Of a stretch of 64,000 nucleotides of DNA, positions 23,056-34,457 are shown in pieces. The notes under the pieces were generated by a model that worked only from the letters and a program-made list of their open reading frames with translations, was not told the origin of the DNA and did not search any database. Position 1 is the first letter of the stretch, and each line of letters opens with the position of its first letter. Where the stretch lies: positions 1,240,001 through 1,304,000 of the forward strand of contig JABYQN010000008.1 in assembly GCA_022606135.1 (NCBI GenBank). Direction: 5' to 3'. The translations under genes were made by a program, and so were the position numbers. Source of the DNA: Fomes fomentarius (Eukaryota; Basidiomycota; Agaricomycetes; Polyporales; Polyporaceae).

Positions 23056-25420
23056 TCACATGCGCACCCCCGCGACCAACACAATCGCGACCACAAAGGC
23101 CACAAAGATCAATATCCCGCTGACCATCGCAGCAACGCGGCACCTCCTGATCCACGGATCCGGCCTAGTCCGCTTCGACCTTTTCATCCGATGTGTCGAG
23201 TCCGCATCGGACGGTGCGAGACTCTCAACAGAGGGTGCGAGCAGCGGGTACCACATCTTGGCCTTCATCCTCTTCTCCGCTGGGAGGGGTACGGACACCT
23301 CGGGGTCACCGTGACGGTTGCTGCCCGCCCGTCTCTTCCCACCACTTCCGCTGTTCTGTCCAGCCATCGCCTCCGTCTCGTCCACGTTCGATCTCCGCGC
23401 CCTGCGGTACCCCGAGCGATGTCGGTGCCTCTGCCACAGGGGCAGCACCGACCCGCGCTCGTCCTCGGACACGTCCCCGCCGCGCGTGAGCAGCCAGCCG
23501 CCGATGAGCCAGCACCACGGCATGACGAACCCAGCCCAGAACAGGATGCACGCATATGTGATCTCGCGCGCGTCTCTCCGCTGCTGCCGCTGAACGGACG
23601 GCGGCAGAGCGAAGCGCTCGGCGGCAAAGGACGTGCCTTTCAGCCAGCGTTGCTCCAGGAAGGACTCGTCCGTGGGCGTGCGGGAGCGGGGCACGGCCAG
23701 GTGCGAGTCGCGGACGGCGAGTGAGTCCGGACGGGAGTGAGAGCGTGAGTGCGTGCTGGATGGTGTGGGATTGCGCGGCCGGACGCTTGGCCCACTGTGC
23801 GGTCGTAGTTGCGTGAGCTGCCCGTAGTCCTGCTCTCCATCTGTTCCAGAGAGGTCGCTATCGTACATCCCCGACAGGCCTGCCGGAGGCGGGTGCGCGC
23901 GGTGCGTTGCGTCTGTCTCTTCAGTCTCTACAGTATGCGCCGCGTCCGTCTCCGTCCGCTCCGTCTCCTGCGTATGCTGTGTCTGCTGTGTCTGCCCGGA
24001 GTCGCGCGCGCTGTCCGACGCAAACGAGCTGGGGTCGAACATGACATCGACATTCCCGAACGAGAAGCGCCGCTGCTCCCCATTGGGTGTGTTGAGCGAG
24101 ACGGACGGTGCGGTGATGAAGCTGCTCGTGCGCGCGCTCGCCGATGCGCCGTCCTCGTATATGACGGATACCATGTTCATCTGCCGCGGGCTGCCGATGA
24201 CCGTAGGCAGGTTCGGCACGGGTAGGCGCGATTTGCGCGGGATCGGGACAGTCATGATTATAGACCCACCAGTCGGCCCTTGGGCGACGGCGGGCGAATT
24301 GGGGTTCTGCTGCACACCCATCACGCTTTGGAAGTTGGGCCGCAGGTCGAGGGGTGGGATGATAGGAGGCACGGCAGAGATGTTGGAGCGGTGCGTACTT
24401 GTTGAGGTCTGGCTGAGGGAGCGCTTCAGGGGGCGGTGGATGAATGCGTTGTCTAAATAGTGGATAAGACGGGGTCAGGGGGGTTGCACATACACAGGCT
24501 CATAATACAAAGTGTATGCGCTTACTGAGCTTGTCAAATGTCCGCGTCGAGTCCGGCGTCCTCGGCACGCTGTCCATGGAAAGCTTCCTATGCGGCGGGA
24601 ACGGCACCTGCTGCTCGTGGATCGGCGAGAGCTGCTTCGGCAGAACATGCCCATTGCGCACCGACGACGGCTCGCTCTCCGCATCCGAGCTCTCCGACGC
24701 GTACGAGATCGCGTCCACCGCGAGCCGCAACGAGTTCGAGTTCGAGTTCGAGTGCGTGTTCGAATGACTTTGCGAGTGCGTGTGCGAGCTTTGCCTCCCC
24801 AACGAGGACGGCCGCTGCGGTTGGTGCGCAGAAGGCACTGAGACGGAAGCGGAAGCGGAGGCCTGCGACGGCGAGAGCAGCAGCGAAGGCGAAGATGCGG
24901 ACCGGTTCATGCTGATGGACTGCGCGCCCCACCCACCACCACCACCACCACCGCCAGGCGTCGTGGGCGTGGTTAGAGCCAAGCTTCTGCCGCTGCCAAC
25001 AGACTTTGTGGGGCTGTCCTGCCCGCTCTGGTTCTGACCCTGGGGTTTCCAGAACACGTGCGGCGGAGCTTGGGCCGGGTACGGGTGGCCTGAATGTGTT
25101 GCGTCAAGCGAGCCCGGGAGGGCGACGGCGAGGCCGACTGCGGAGGTGTTGAGCGGGCTCGGGAGGTGTGATGGTTGCTTGCGCGGGAGGAGCGGGGTGC
25201 TGTCTGACTGTGTGTCGAGGCTGACGCGGCTGGCATTCCGGAGGTGGCTGGCATTGGCACTGCTGGCACTGGCACTGGTGCGGTCGGTGTTCGCTTCGTT
25301 GGAGCTCCGGCCAGCCTCCACCCCGGCGAGCGGGTCGCGTTCGCGATCACGCTGGTGGTCGCGGTCGAGGAGCAGAGAGGAGGTGCTGGGCTGGAAGAGG
25401 CGCGAGAGGGAGCTAAGCAT
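23056..25420 (-). CDS. Ser-rich protein with two C-terminal membrane segments, function unknown
   Basis: Two exons (25420-24526 and 24452-23056, intron 73 nt) give 763 residues. The first 600 or so are Ser/Thr/Pro/Gln-rich and disordered, with a run of nine glycines and a His/Ser/Asn repeat (SHTHSQSHSNTHSNSNSNS). A hydrophobic segment ITYACILFWAGFVMPWCWLI is followed by a basic loop and, at the very end, SGILIFVAFVVAIVLVAGVR, a tail-anchor-like helix. I do not recognise the family; disordered cytosolic domains tethered by tail helices occur in basidiomycete-specific membrane proteins. It is convergent with hydrolase C (158 bp between stops). Confidence 0.8.
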
Positions 25421-26842
25421 CTTTGCTTGCACTTAGGAGACTTGCAGCGTTAAGTCCCTATTTGAGGTGTCGTTTAGGTAGAGGACGGGCGAGCCCGGAG
25501 AGCGTTTCCTTTGTGCACGAACAATCGAATAACAAGTAGGGCAAAGTATAGTCAAGACTAGTCTCTAGACAGGCAGAGAGGAGTCCATAACATACCGACA
25601 TGCGGCACTTATACTGGTTGTGCAATGAGGCCCGAGGCACAATACCACGGGGAGAGGGCCGGGAAGACACGCGAGAGCGGCCCCCTCGTGTGCACCGCGA
25701 CGGCGCAAGATGAAAGAAGATGGAGAGAGATGAACTTCGTATGTAGACACTGACGATGAACATACGTCAGCCACGTCTTCATATGGTATGTCGGACGGGG
25801 CTGTCACCGTGAAGAGCGGCGGGCTCAGCCGGGCCTTGAGACTGCGGCCTTGTCGCGTGGGTGTCGGGCTGCACTGCGCCTGCTCTTTGGGCAGGAAGAC
25901 AGCGGACGTATTTCTCGTCGGAGCTCGCGTCGCTACAATTGTGGGTCGTTGTAAGGGGCAATAAGATGAGTAGTGTGACTCTTGGCAATGGTGTCTGCAC
26001 TTGAGTAATTAGCGACCATGCATGATCCCGATAGTCCGAGCGCACACAACTCACTACTCCAGTGTTGCATTCAAGCCTCGTTATCACCTCTTCACAACTG
26101 TCATGGATGAATTGTTTCAATAAAGCTGTAACACGAGCTGCAAAAGCCGCGCGTGAGATTCGCAGTTCTGGAAGACACGGATGTCAGTCAATGCAAGAGG
26201 AAGAAAGAGAGTCGGAGGGAGAGCAACGTTTCACTGTGAACGGATTGTCAGACATGAGTGACAGCGACATATACTTACTCCGAGAACATACCTCGTAATC
26301 TCCGACGTATTTAACCTCTTGCATGACCTGGGTCCGACCGTCCGAGTAAGAATTACCACGGTTGCCAATCGATGGATTGGATGGAACGCATGAGGTGTGC
26401 TTGAGCTCCCGTGGTACGTATGGACAGATATAGCCCGGGGACGTCGCAACCAGGTGGTGAGCTGTCATATGATCAGGATGAATCAAGGTCGGAGCAGAGT
26501 AGGACTGTGGACGTCGTTCATAGATCACGAAAAGCAGAAGGGAAACGAGATTGAGAAAGTGGAACAGCTCAGGGTGGATAACAGGCACGCAGTGGGGGTT
26601 CAACGGACGACCATGAGAGAGCGAAGTAGGAAGCAAAAAAAAAACACAGCTCATTACGGATGGATATCGAAAGCAGGGGATCGTACAAACAACAGCAGCA
26701 GCAGATGGAGATACATTATGTTCCACAGATTGAAGGAAGATCCGACCGAGAAACCAAGACGAGGATGCTGTATGGTATCTGTGTGTGGGGTCGGGATGGG
26801 GGATATCCAAGGGTATGCCCGGCGGACGTGCAGTCCCCCTCA
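25421..26842. other. 1.4 kb intergenic region
   Basis: Between two minus-strand genes. It should hold the promoter of the gene starting at 25420 and the 3' UTR of the next. A short CAG run (about 26696-26707) and an A9 run (26636-26644) are the only patterns noticed. The longest frames show no family features. Confidence 0.4.
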
Positions 26843-27677
26843 TTACGAGGCCACGGCCGTCTTCTCCTTCGACGTCTTCGCCTTCACCGGCTTCTTCGGG
26901 GAGTCGCTGGCGAGCACCAGGCCGGGGACCTCCTCGTCTGTAACAGTAGCAACACTGGGCGACTCCTCCTTCCCTGACGAGGAGACGTCGTCCACAACGG
27001 TCGCATCGGTAGCATCGGCAGCGTCCTCGCCCTCTTTTGCCTCGACGTCCTCCTCGCCCTCCGCATCGACATCCTCCTTTCCCTCCTCTACCGCCTTCGG
27101 GGAGTCGGGGAGGGGCACGGCCGCGGCCTCTTCGGCATCAGCAGCAGTCGTCGTCTCCGTAGTCTGAGTTTGAGCCACCTCTGTGGGGATCTCGATCTCC
27201 TTCGGCTTCCCCTCGTCATCCAGCTCAACCTCCCCCACGCCCTTGGTGACCTCCTTCACCTCCTCCGTCTCCTTCGCCTGCTGAGCCCCAGTCGGGGACT
27301 CCTCCCTCTGCCCGTCCTGCGTCACCTCCGACTCCGCCCGGTGCCTCTTCGCAGGCGTCGACTCGCGCTCGTCCGGCTCGCTCGTGCTCAGCCTGCGTTT
27401 GCGGCCGATCTGCGGGGCCGTCGACGTGGCTGTGATTGCGCATAATGAAAAGCATAAAGCATAAGCATAAGCATAAACACAAGCATGAACCAGTCCAGGA
27501 AAGGGGTCGGCCGGGATTCGAGAAGGGCCGCAGAGAAGACGGGAGATAGGGGGCGCATGTCAGATGCGTGGTGTGCTCGGCGATCGCAGATGGATGGGGG
27601 TACGCACCGTCCTCGCTCCATGGCCTGTCGGGGCGGGGGAAGAACGAGCTCGATATGCGGCGGATGATCTTGTACAT
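26843..27677 (-). CDS. Small acidic, probably nuclear protein, function unknown
   Basis: Two exons (27677-27608 and 27429-26843, intron 178 nt) give 218 residues. After MYKIIRRISSSFFPRPDRPW come two basic clusters, GRKRRLS and PAKRHR, spaced like a bipartite nuclear signal. The remaining two thirds is very rich in Glu, Asp, Ala, Thr and Val, ending KKPVKAKTSKEKTAVAS. No domain is recognised. The start was chosen because the exon 1 donor phase (GACG|GTGCGT) fits only this frame. Confidence 0.65.
27452..27485. repeat. AGCATAA tandem repeat in an intron
   Basis: Five near-exact AGCATAA units with variable one-base spacers, lying at the 3' end of the 178 nt intron of the acidic protein gene. The minus strand is therefore pyrimidine-rich just ahead of the splice acceptor. 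Confidence 0.6.
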
Positions 27678-27972
27678 CGTCGTTGGTGTCGCTCGCGGTG
27701 GCGGTGGATGGTGAGATACGCGCGCGTGTGCGTCGTGCGTGGGTGTGGGGAGGAAGAGTAAAAGGGAATAGAAGGGTCAGACTCACGGCGCGCGGGGTCG
27801 ATCGCGGGGCGCGCGACGCGACGTGGCGCTCGTTATTTTCCCTCTCGTGTTTGCTTCTATTTGGCTTCGACCCATCACGGTCACGTGTGCGACGCGTTGC
27901 ATCATTTCCACCCCGCTCTGTTGCTCTTGCTTGACAACATGTTGGGGTAGTCACTCCCTGGGGATATCAAGC

Positions 27973-29953
27973 TTATGCGAAACAAAATCCATTCCTTTTG
28001 CAAGTCCAAAAGTACAGCCGACGACACAAGTAGGCCAATGTAACAAAACACGCGCTCGAAAACACGAATGCCTGGACATACCACCGGCGCATGGTGAGAT
28101 TCTCCATTCCGTTTGCCTTCAACTTCGATGTCTGTAGGAAATTTGCAATGACGGACTCAATGGGGGGCGACGATGATGACGCCGGAGTGCTTGAAGCAAC
28201 TGTCGAACTCCCGACACGGTTCGAACCCTGGAACGCGCTGATACGTGCGGTATTCATCGCGTCAAACTCGGCGAACGCCGTTTCCATGTCCGTTGTCTGT
28301 CGTGAGCAGCACTCAGTCTAGCATGCCATACCCGGATGCGTGCGTGTCCACTTACGCTGACTATTTGCAGGTACGGATTGCCAGACTGTCCATAGTGATG
28401 CAGGATCTGCATATTCCTCATGACGTTCAGCCCGATCAAGAACGCTGTCGTGCGTTAGTCACACGCACGCGAGGAATCGCTGCAAGGCTGTACTCACGTA
28501 GCCTTGCATCGGTGTTTCCGACAAACAATCCCTTGCACAACGGCTTCCCCTCCTCTATTTTGTACACCTCCGCCATGTCTATCGGGTGGACAAGGATTTC
28601 CGTGGGGCCAAGCAGGACAGAGACATTGAACTTCGTGTCGCACGGCACACTCCAGGTGCCATCGTCCAGTAGGAACCCGCCGGGCACAGAACCATATATG
28701 GCTTTCACATACTCGGGTGGTGCGAACGCTATCATGGGTCACACGTTAGGGAGAACCCAAGTCTTGGCTAGACGTCGTCGCACCTCCGTATGTACCAGAG
28801 TCCAAAATGAACCTCAAAGGGATGGAGCCGCTGAAATTGACAATCTTCTCATCCACGACGAAGCCTTCTGACGGGGTGTCCCAAAACTGCCCCGTCAACA
28901 GCGGAATCTGTGTAGAGGCTAGGAGGCCTGCGAAAGAGGCTGGAGCTGCCCCTAGCAGTACGTTATAAACGCATAGGAAGTGAGGTTGCCATTCAAGGAC
29001 ATACCGAAGGTCACAGTCCCGCGACTGACTTCTCCAGTGGCATCGCGAGGCCCGAACGCAACAGTGAACGACTGTTCCATGCCCGGGTTCTCGTCGAACA
29101 GCTGCATACCATGTCCACATCAGCTTACGTTCGGATACCGAGATGAGACCGAGCACAGACGGTTGTGGTGAACGACGGCGAGGTCCAGTTTGTCCCTCTC
29201 AGGGTGTAGCGGATGGTGCTCCATTCCTCCCTCCTTAGAATGCAATCGTCAACACACGCCTAGTGGATGCCAGTGCGTCCGGTCGTGCAGACACTCACGG
29301 CCCCAGCCCTAGAATCCCATGGCACCCGTACTGCGTGATGTTCGTCGTCCCAGGCACGTTCACTGCCGTACACCTGCTCAGTTCACACTCGCTGCTACAC
29401 ACCTAAACAATTGCTACACACCGAAAGACTGGTTGTACGCTATCAAGGGGGGCCGCCTGTATCGGGGTTTGGGGAGAGCTGCACGTTGGCATACTGTACG
29501 GTCCCACGGGCGTAAGTGTGAGCGCTGTCTACGCCGTACTGTAGCAGGACGGCGACGTCTGTCTGCACGATTCCTGCGCCGAAGGATCCTGCAGAAGAGG
29601 ATGAGTTGCCGGTGTCGATCCATAGGTCGCTGCTCCCCGTATCGAGGACGACCTGATGTAGATGTGACGCCATTGTTCAGCGTCGACATTCTCACAATTG
29701 AATAAATCATACTCACCTCAAAGACACTACCAGCCACGGTGACATTGACGAGATAGATCCGATGCTTTGGCAGGCTCACACTGGCAGATGCGAGCCTGAA
29801 AGGGACCGTATGGGTGCGCCCGTTCGCCGCAGTCAATACACGAGGCGAGGGATCCCGCGGGACTGATGCAGCTATGGCCAGGAACGGAACCGGCACCCAG
29901 TGCACGACGAGAGCAAGAAAGACTGCATGCATTCCTCGAGACCACCCTCGCAT
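27973..29953 (-). CDS. Membrane-anchored A1-family aspartic protease
   Basis: Start at 29953, chosen because it gives a signal peptide (GMHAVFLALVVHWVPVPFLA). The pepsin fold shows both catalytic motifs: VVLDTGSSDLWI just after the first intron (29716-29653), and FILDSGTYG about 200 residues later. Between them are TNITQYGCHGILGLGP and FDENPGMEQSFTVAFG. After the catalytic domain comes a Ser/Thr/Pro stretch and a single hydrophobic helix (AFVFSSACFVTLAYLCRRLY) with a short basic tail, so a type I membrane protein of the secretory pathway or cell surface. About eight introns, several located only to within a few bases. The layout resembles yapsin-like fungal proteases, but anchored by a helix rather than a GPI signal. 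Confidence 0.85.
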
Positions 29954-30963
29954 CTTCGGTGCCACGGCACAGGATATAGCACTAGGGCCAATGGCCAGAG
30001 GGCGCGAAGACGAGGACCCAGGATCACAGCAAGACGAGAATGAAAGGATAAGCGACAGGACACAGAGCAGGAAGGGGGATATGCACGGGCATCGGACAGA
30101 GACTATTTGTAGTAGGGCAGACAGCACACATGCTTTAAAACCCTACATTCTGCGCAGCCGTCGGGATCCGTCGAACTCAATCTCGGGAGTAGGAATCGCA
30201 TTTCCATAAAGACGGGAACATTGACACCGGGCGGTGTGTTCTTTGTTGCTCGATGAGCGGTAGAGTGCCACTAATGTGACAGATATGTTCCATAGGGGAC
30301 CAGATCGCAACGGCAGGGGAGACCATATGTTCGGGGAGTTTGAGGAACCGCAAAAACTGGTACTGTAGATGACTCTTCAGATTCACTGACCATAATATAA
30401 TAGACGATACTTGGTCCATTCTTTGCTATGTAGGTGGGAATCACGACAGGCACACAGCAGAAGAAGGCACGATTAGGAACTAAGGAAGCAATTGGATATC
30501 ATCTTTGATATCGTGGTCAGCTGGCACGCCGCCGCCGCAACAGAGACGAGCCTGGGGAAGGATACCGGTGGATCAGAGATCATAGAAGACGCCCCAAGCG
30601 ACGGCCTCAAAAAGCCGCAGAGACCGGACAGAACAACTCAGGAGAGCACGCTGTGGATGCTCCACACACGCAGGTCTGGCTAGTGGACCCTCTATCTCTG
30701 CTCAGTGCTCGGTTTGCTCGGAGCAACGACGTGGGACTTGCGCTGGGCACTGGATGATGGTGCCAGAGGTAGTTGAATGAGAAAGAAGTGGAATAGAGAC
30801 GACTCTGCGCCGTCCGGTGTCAGGTCCTGCTATGAATTGCCAAGACAGAAGTGAGGTTAAGAAGTGTAGTCGGTAAGAGTGTAGTCGAGCGCCATCCCCA
30901 CAGAAGCGCCCGTGGTCACCGTCGCACTGCAGCGGAGGTCGAGTACATTGAATAGCCACCACC
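29954..30963. promoter_or_regulatory. Divergent intergenic region between the aspartic protease and Asterix genes
   Basis: About 1 kb. It carries the promoters of two divergent genes. TTTAAAA at about 30133 is a possible TATA-like word for the protease. No supported gene. Confidence 0.4.
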
Positions 30964-31554
30964 ATGTCTGCTCCTCTCGGTGTTGTTCCCAACGATGATC
31001 CCCGCGACTCTCAGGGAGAGGTCAAGCTGTCTTTGCCGGAGACGTGGCAGGTCGAGTCCGTTGGTGAGTATTGCAAACTACCCGAGTGGAGCCTGAACAA
31101 CTGGGTTGTGACTGTTGACTGACTGTATGCATAGATGCATTGGGCTCCTCTAGTATGTTCGATAAGGCCTCAATGATAATACGAGTTACGGCTGACGCTG
31201 CTTTGTAGTGATGTTCATATCGGGGTTGATTATGGTGACACGGAATCGGTACGTGCTTCAGGTACATGGCATATGTACCTCCTCTTCATATACATACCCT
31301 TTGTGCGTGCAGTTATCTCGCATGGCCTGCTCTCTTGCTCTCTATCAACAGCGTCGTCAATCAACACCCGTTGCGCACAAAAGAGGGCGGCTCGGGTACT
31401 GCGAGTGTCATCGCGTGCGTCCACCTTTACTCCTGTTCACCTCTCAACGGTCAACTCAAGATATTCACCATGCAGCATTGGCGTTGGTGCCCTCATTGCC
31501 TCCTACCTGCCTCTCATCATGATTGGGGCACAAAAGGCTGTTCCTGTTGCATGA
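30964..31554 (+). CDS. Asterix (WDR83OS/UPF0139) ER membrane protein, PAT complex subunit
   Basis: Five small exons (30964-31063, 31135-31152, 31209-31248, 31313-31414, 31476-31554) code for 112 residues; exon 2 is only 18 nt. The product has MMFISGLIMVTRNR, then LAWPALLLSINSVVNQHPL, and GVGALIASYLPLIMIG. This is the three-helix order of the Asterix/PF03669 family with the conserved Asn-Ser between helices 2 and 3. In animals Asterix joins CCDC47 as the PAT complex, an intramembrane chaperone for multispanning proteins at the ER translocon. All exon phases close. Identified from memory of the family pattern, not by search. Confidence 0.75.
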
Positions 31555-31798
31555 TGTATTATCGTAGGACGTAATTTATATGTGCGTATCTGTGCGATTG
31601 TTCTTGTCCACCGGCGAGAACAGGGGCTTCAAAATACGCCCCGGCATATATCACTGCATTCTGGACAGCAAAAGAGCAATGGATACGACTCCTCGCGTGC
31701 AAGTCGTTACTGAAAGTGCAACACATACTGATACATTTTGAGTCCGAGGCGACTGAATGATCATACAACGACCTCCGTTTCCCACTGCAACATATGTG

Positions 31799-32588
31799 TC
31801 ATGACGGAGGAACAACGAACGGGTCCTGTTCCATGCCTTCGTCCAAGAGTGGCCCACCAAGCAACGCGTCCGTCGACTGCAACTGCGACAAGTCCTCCGC
31901 GCCCTCGAACTGCTCCCCGTCCGGCCCAATCCCCGACATGTCCAAGCTCATATCCCCGCTCAGATCCCCTCCCAACTCTGCTACAAAGCTCGCGCCCGCA
32001 TCCACACCCAAGTCCTCCACACCCTCGAGCTCCTGCGGGGGCCTTAGCGCGTCCTGTAGGTTCTCGTCCTCCTGTTGGGGCGTAGGCGAAGCCGGCTGAA
32101 AGGATATCGAGAGAGGATGAGGTTTCGGGGAAGCAGGCTTCGATTGCCCGTCGTCTTCCTCTTTGCCAAGGATGGGTCGAGATGGTGCAGGTTCCGATAC
32201 GTCGCGCGACATGGGGCCCGGAGTCATGTCCGGCACGTTGGATCCTGCAGCTTCGTCCTGGTCCATCTCATCGTCGCCTTCGACGACTTCGACGAGCTCT
32301 TCGGGCTGGATTGGCGCGAGAGGCTGGTCCGCTTCGTCCTCGTCGTCGCTGAAGTGCTGAAATCGAGGCGGGTGTTGGGTCTCGCATGTCGCGCATGTGA
32401 AGAGAGAAATGAGAGCGCACCTGCTTCTTCTCCGTCTTCACCCACTTGTACACCCGCAGAGTCGTGCCTGGTGGCGCGCCCTCTGGCGGTCCCCAGACTT
32501 TCTCCCAGCATGGCACGGGCTGCATGAGCTGCCTGCGCGACGCCTCAGAGGTAGACGTGCTAAATCCGACTCTCCTCCTGGTCGCCAT
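31799..32588 (-). CDS. BCL7-like protein (possible SWI/SNF accessory subunit)
   Basis: Two exons (32588-32421, 32356-31799) give 241 residues. The N-terminal CWEKVWGPPEG and TTLRVYKWVKT match the conserved BCL7 N-terminal motif ([20 protein letters not shown] in animals). The remainder is acidic and low-complexity, rich in Asp, Glu, Pro and Ser, starting HFSDDEDEADQPLAP. Animal BCL7 proteins are subunits of BAF-type SWI/SNF remodellers; a similar role here is inference. It is convergent with Asterix and divergent from MED7, with only 256 bp between the two start codons. Confidence 0.6.
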
Positions 32589-32844
32589 GTTTGAATACTT
32601 TGAGCCGACGAAGAGCGAGTCAGAAAGACGATGAACGTTCGAAGACAAGCTTCGCGTGATGCGCGCTTATTCAGTACGCGCTCGCGAGTCGCGTCGCGCG
32701 TTCCCAAGTCTGCCACAGTTGTGTTCAACGTTGACCGGGACCCCTTCCATGAAGCCTTCGCCTTTTCGACCACGAACGCTCTACCCTGCTGCTAGCGTTG
32801 CTCTCCCCGTCTTTGATTAACGACGCACAACTGACGAGCAGCAG
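32589..32844. promoter_or_regulatory. Short bidirectional promoter between BCL7-like and MED7
   Basis: 256 bp separate two divergent ATGs, so any promoter elements are shared or overlapping. Both neighbours belong to the transcription machinery by family. Confidence 0.55.
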
Positions 32845-33886
32845 ATGGAGGACGAGGAGACCGAGCTCCGGAACCCTTTCCCTTCGCCACCTTCACACTA
32901 CACACGGTACACGACCCACAACCTCAAACTCCTCGAGCTTCTCCGCGAGCGCGTTGGCCAGGATGCAGACCTGGGTACGGTGAATCAGTACGACGTCCTT
33001 TCTGACCAGCAGGAAGTCCCGGACTGGCCGCTCGCGCAGCTGGAGAGACCCCGTGTGGATTGGATTTTGGAGGATGGGCATTACACAGTCTTTGGCGACA
33101 CTTGGTTTGTGAGCTCTGCATGAGTGACTATGCTGCGCTGCTCTGGGACTCATGTCGGGTGAGTTAGGTCAAGGAAAAGATCCCGTCATTAGAGGAACTC
33201 GGCGGCCACCAGCTCTATCCACAGGACCCTAGTGTTGGTGTGTCCAAGTCTCTCTTACCACCTCGATTAACGTTAGACATCTTACGCTTACTTACACCTA
33301 TCAATCGTCATACAGACCGCCGTCCTGCACTCCGAAGCATCCTCCGCTCCCTCCTCGTCACATACTCGAAGCTCCTCAATGCCGTCCTCGCGCCCCCACC
33401 GGCTGCGTCCTCGGAATTTGAAGCCGAATGGAAACAACACCTAGAATGGATCAACATCCTCGCGCAGAACATCATGGCCGCTGCCAACGACCTCCGGCCC
33501 GTCCAGGCGCGCGGCAACCTCGAGCTCATGATGCGCCGCCAGGTTGAGTTGAGGCGGGAGGAGACAAAGGCGATACATGCGTATGTTTCCTTCGTCTGTG
33601 AGGTCAACAAGACTGAATCGTGATGTATTGTGTTAGGAAATGCGACGCGCTGGAGGCGCAGTTGGCCGAATTCCGTCTAGCGGCAGAAGGCGTGATGATG
33701 TCCGCTCCGAGTACATCGGGTACAGGTTCCGTGGCTAGCGCAGGGCAGCCACCACCACTGGGAGAGGTATGGAACTCGTTTTCATGCGTTTGTATAGCTG
33801 CTGAATATACTGTTCTTTCGCAGCCCCCAGACGCCACCATGTTATCTGTCGAGGACGTCTTGCGTTGGGCAGAAGAGATTGTCTGA
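32845..33886 (+). CDS. MED7: Mediator complex subunit 7
   Basis: Five exons (32845-33108, 33168-33237, 33316-33580, 33637-33766, 33824-33886) give 263 residues. The N-terminus NPFPSPPSHYTRYT followed by a Leu-rich helix is the MED7 signature (proline-rich PPP.Y..FT motif). Further MED7 features are GHQLYPQDPSV and the long helical ALRSILRSLLVTYSKLLNAV, with the conserved NAAR-like region AAANDLRPVQARGNLELMMR. MED7 pairs with MED21 in the Mediator hinge that links regulators to RNA polymerase II. Confidence 0.9.
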
Positions 33887-34457
33887 AGCGACCATGTACG
33901 ATATGAATGTATCATTATTTGGGCCCTGCGTGAGCGGCAGTCGAGATTATATGGAGTCGGGTGCGTTCGCATTTGTTTGTCTTGGGTTTGCAAATGCCAT
34001 CCGGTCCGAATAGTCACCGCCTTCATGCGTGGACAGCGCGCATATCTCTGTCTCTCTCTATGCGAGCCTCGAGGCCAAACCGAAGCTCGAGGGAAGAGCA
34101 ATGGAGGCTTGCTCGAGACATGCGCACGCATACTACGCATACTACCAGCGATATGTGCAGTGTCAATGGCGCGAACTGGAGTCTTCGATGCGCCTGCATT
34201 GCGCTGTCTTAGGGCGCTGAAACTTCCGGCTGCCGGGTATCGTTCTCTGCTGAGCCGTCCTCCGCATCTTACTTCTCTGGCGTTCTCTGCTTAGCCAGTA
34301 TCCGCGTTTCACTTCTCTGGCGTCTTGTGTCCGTATATTATGGCACGAGCTGCAGTCACTAGGTTCAATGCGGGTGTCTTCCCTGCTTCCACTCACCTTA
34401 TCGCTCATTTTTGCCAGTTCTTTCACGCCCGCCCTACCCCCTCCTGCTACCTCTGTG
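33887..34457. other. Intergenic region upstream of acyl-CoA ligase E
   Basis: No gene supported. It contains a 2 x 40 bp tandem repeat (34242-34321). An in-frame upstream ATG at 34368 could extend ligase E by 30 residues, but the extension is not seen in its paralog. Confidence 0.45.
34242..34321. repeat. Tandem duplication, 2 units of 40 bp
   Basis: Units 34242-34281 and 34282-34321 both begin GTTCTCTGCT(G/T)AGCC and end ACTTCTCTGGC, with scattered differences in the middle. It lies about 140-215 bp upstream of the ATG of acyl-CoA ligase E, so it may sit in the promoter. Confidence 0.8.

Noticed and set aside
23191..23724. Plus-strand open frames opposite the Ser-rich membrane protein gene
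   Set aside because: Antisense shadows of a GC-rich coding sequence; the minus-strand frame has transmembrane helices and consistent splicing.
26690..26710. CAG microsatellite as a functional repeat
   Set aside because: Only four units; ordinary low-complexity DNA.
26184..26843. 219-codon minus-strand frame
   Set aside because: No recognisable motif, low-complexity translation and position in the 3' flank of the acidic protein gene.
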